Assembly: GCF_009881055.1 (NCBI RefSeq)
Contig: NZ_WXFG01000023.1
Coordinates: forward strand, 18,346-82,345
DNA length: 64,000 bases
Source: Peptoclostridium sp.
GTDB taxonomy: Bacteria > Bacillota > Clostridia > Peptostreptococcales > Peptostreptococcaceae
Direction of reading: 5' to 3'
Program-made: the position numbers and the translations under genes
Notes under the pieces: generated by a model
The model's input: only the letters and a program-made list of their open reading frames with translations
The model's database searches: none
What the model was told of the DNA's origin: nothing
Part shown: positions 62,494-64,000 of the stretch, in pieces
Numbering within the stretch: the first letter of the stretch is position 1
How the letters are laid out: the number at the start of each line of letters is the position of its first letter

Positions 62494-63807
62494 ATGACTT
62501 ATACTACTCAGATGGATGCTGCCAAGAGGGGCATTCTTACAAAAGAAATGGAGACAGTAGCAAGAAAAGAGAACATGGACACTGCTGTGCTTATGGACCT
62601 TGTTGCCAAGGGAAGAATTGCTATACCTGCAAACAAGAACCACAAATCGCTTGACGCCGAGGGCGTAGGTGAAGGCCTGAGGACCAAGATAAACGTAAAC
62701 CTTGGGATATCTAAGGACTGCCCATGCGTTGACACTGAGCTTGACAAGGTGAAAAAAGCAATAGAAATGAAGGCCGAGGCAATAATGGACCTTAGCTCTT
62801 TTGGAAAGACAGAGGAGTTCAGAAGAAGGCTTGTGGACATGTCTTCAGCCATGATAGGCACAGTTCCAATGTACGACGCCGTAGGCTTTTACGACAAGGA
62901 GCTTTCTGAAATATCTCCCAAGGAATTCCTGAAGGTAGTTGAAAAGCATGCCATAGACGGGGTTGACTTCATGACTATACACGCCGGCATAAACAGGGAA
63001 ACGGCAGGCATATTCAAGAGAAACGGCAGGCTTACTAACATAGTTTCAAGGGGCGGCTCGCTGCTTTACGCATGGATGGAGCTCACAGGAAACGAGAATC
63101 CTTTCTACGAGTACTATGACGAGCTGCTTGAGATATGCAGAAAATACGACGTCACTATAAGCCTTGGCGATGCGTGCAGGCCCGGAAGCATAGCCGACTC
63201 TACAGATGCCAGCCAGATAAAGGAGCTCATAGTGCTTGGGGAGCTTACAAAGAGAGCCTGGGCCAAGGACGTTCAGATAATAGTTGAAGGACCTGGCCAC
63301 ATGAGCCTCAACGAGGTGGCCGCCAACATGCAGCTTCAAAAGAAGCTCTGCCACGGCGCTCCTTTCTACGTGCTCGGACCTATAGTTACAGACATAGCTC
63401 CAGGATACGACCACATAACCAGCGCAATAGGCGGGGCAATCGCGGCTGCAAACGGAGCCGACTTCCTCTGCTATGTGACTCCTGCAGAGCACCTTCGACT
63501 CCCTAACCTTGATGACATGAAGGAAGGCATAATAGCTTCAAGGATAGCGGCTCACGCTGCCGACATTGCCAAGGGCGTTCCGGGAGCAAGGGACTGGGAC
63601 AACAGCATGAGCAAGGCCAGAGCCGAGCTTGACTGGGAGAAGATGTTCGATCTTTCACTAGACCCTGAAAAGGCAAGGCGCTACAGGGAAGAGTCCAAGC
63701 CTGCCCACGAGGATTCGTGCACAATGTGCGGCAAAATGTGCGCCGTTAGAAACATGAACAGGATTATGGAGGGCAAGAATATCAACATCCTTAGAGAAGA
63801 CGACTAG
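62494..63807 (+). CDS. thiC: Phosphomethylpyrimidine synthase ThiC
   Basis: 437 residues from ATG 62494 ([13 protein letters not shown]), the usual ThiC start. Radical-SAM enzyme turning aminoimidazole ribotide into HMP-P. Visible: [59 protein letters not shown] and the C-terminal cluster motif CTMCGKMC (CX2CX3C, one residue shorter than the CX2CX4C of Salmonella). No Shine-Dalgarno sequence is evident before the start; the TnpB element ends close upstream. The ThiC paralogue BzaF is possible, but the thi context argues for ThiC. Confidence 0.93.
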   Translation: MTYTTQMDAAKRGILTKEMETVARKENMDTAVLMDLVAKGRIAIPANKNHKSLDAEGVGEGLRTKINVNLGISKDCPCVDTELDKVKKAIEMKAEAIMDLSSFGKTEEFRRRLVDMSSAMIGTVPMYDAVGFYDKELSEISPKEFLKVVEKHAIDGVDFMTIHAGINRETAGIFKRNGRLTNIVSRGGSLLYAWMELTGNENPFYEYYDELLEICRKYDVTISLGDACRPGSIADSTDASQIKELIVLGELTKRAWAKDVQIIVEGPGHMSLNEVAANMQLQKKLCHGAPFYVLGPIVTDIAPGYDHITSAIGGAIAAANGADFLCYVTPAEHLRLPNLDDMKEGIIASRIAAHAADIAKGVPGARDWDNSMSKARAELDWEKMFDLSLDPEKARRYREESKPAHEDSCTMCGKMCAVRNMNRIMEGKNINILREDD

Positions 63808-63829
63808 CAATACCCAGAAAATAAAACCA

Positions 63830-63880
63830 TGGGGACGGTTCTCTTGTCTTTTTGTAGTTTTCAAAAAGACAAGAGAGTCT
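63830..63880. repeat. REP-like hairpin after thiC
   Basis: GGGGACGGTTCTCTTGTC is the same motif as at 31773. CTCTTGTCTTTTTG (63841-63854) and CAAAAAGACAAGAG (63862-63875) form a perfect 14-base stem. It lies 25-70 bases after the thiC stop. Confidence 0.7.
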
Positions 63881-63935
63881 GTCAATAATTATGTGTATGA
63901 TTCCTTAAAAAAGATATATTGTTCTATTGGATGCT

Positions 63936-63977
63936 TGCCTGGAAAGCTTTTAAACATGAGCCTTCCAGGCTTTTTAT
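63936..63977 (+). terminator. Terminator downstream of thiC
   Basis: GCCTGGAA (63937-63944) pairs with TTCCAGGC (63963-63970), inner AGCT/AGC pairing, followed by TTTTTATT. Probably ends the thi operon. Confidence 0.7.
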
Positions 63978-64000
63978 TACTTAAATTAAATATTTTGCCA

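Overview
The window reads as chromosome of a strictly anaerobic, low-to-mid GC Gram-positive bacterium of the Clostridia type. Visible support: several S-layer-homology (SLH) proteins, a 56-residue clostridial 2[4Fe-4S] ferredoxin, a hybrid-cluster protein, pyruvate phosphate dikinase with its regulator, strong AGGAGG ribosome binding sites, frequent TTG/GTG starts and a FapR-like box before the fatty-acid genes. A placement near Peptostreptococcaceae-like amino-acid fermenters is only inference. No rRNA, tRNA or CRISPR array was recognised.

Layout. 1-7300: cell surface block (two paralogous small exported proteins, a large SLH S-layer protein with its own promoter, a C-terminal processing protease, ferredoxin, another SLH protein). 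7300-10250: DegV protein and a secreted transglutaminase-like protein behind a 260-bp palindrome. 10396-14647: an eight-gene Mrp antiporter operon in the order of the antiporter half of archaeal membrane-bound hydrogenase (E-F-G-MbhD-MbhE-B-C-D), with one large proton-pumping subunit only. 14650-24209: DEAD-box helicase, parvulin, a free-standing RNA polymerase alpha-CTD-like protein, S1-domain protein, SppA, an SLH/alpha-barrel protein and a dihydroorotate-dehydrogenase-like protein. 24210-27708: a tandem ~80-bp repeat array and a GGDEF-EAL protein. 27838-31575: the accBCDA operon. 31851-35700: double-domain polyphosphate kinase 2, lipoprotein, Xre regulator, small membrane protein. 35819-42159: alpha-glucan use (cytoplasmic GH13 amylase, beta-phosphoglucomutase, GH65 phosphorylase), together with rRNA methyltransferase and MazG-like genes; a ROK glucokinase at 47.5-48.5 kb fits the same pathway. 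43-57 kb: soluble CZB chemoreceptor, Hcp, PPDK pair, Cys-rich DUF1292 protein, PepD, an OmpR/histidine-kinase pair. 57.3-63.8 kb: DUF2680 protein and the thiamine operon thiD-thiM-thiE-thiC under a TPP riboswitch.

The most unusual content lies between genes. A family of hairpins shares one loop core (GTCTGAGCGNAGCGAGTT) while the stems differ from copy to copy yet stay self-complementary; eight occur here, some nested in 470-545 bp composite elements with TCCGATGAAA ends. These elements interrupt the thi operon and supply the last codons or stop codons of the glucokinase and histidine kinase. A TnpB-type element with a divergent Xre gene lies between thiE and thiC and leaves thiC with no evident Shine-Dalgarno sequence. 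A helicase terminator lies antisense within mrpD.
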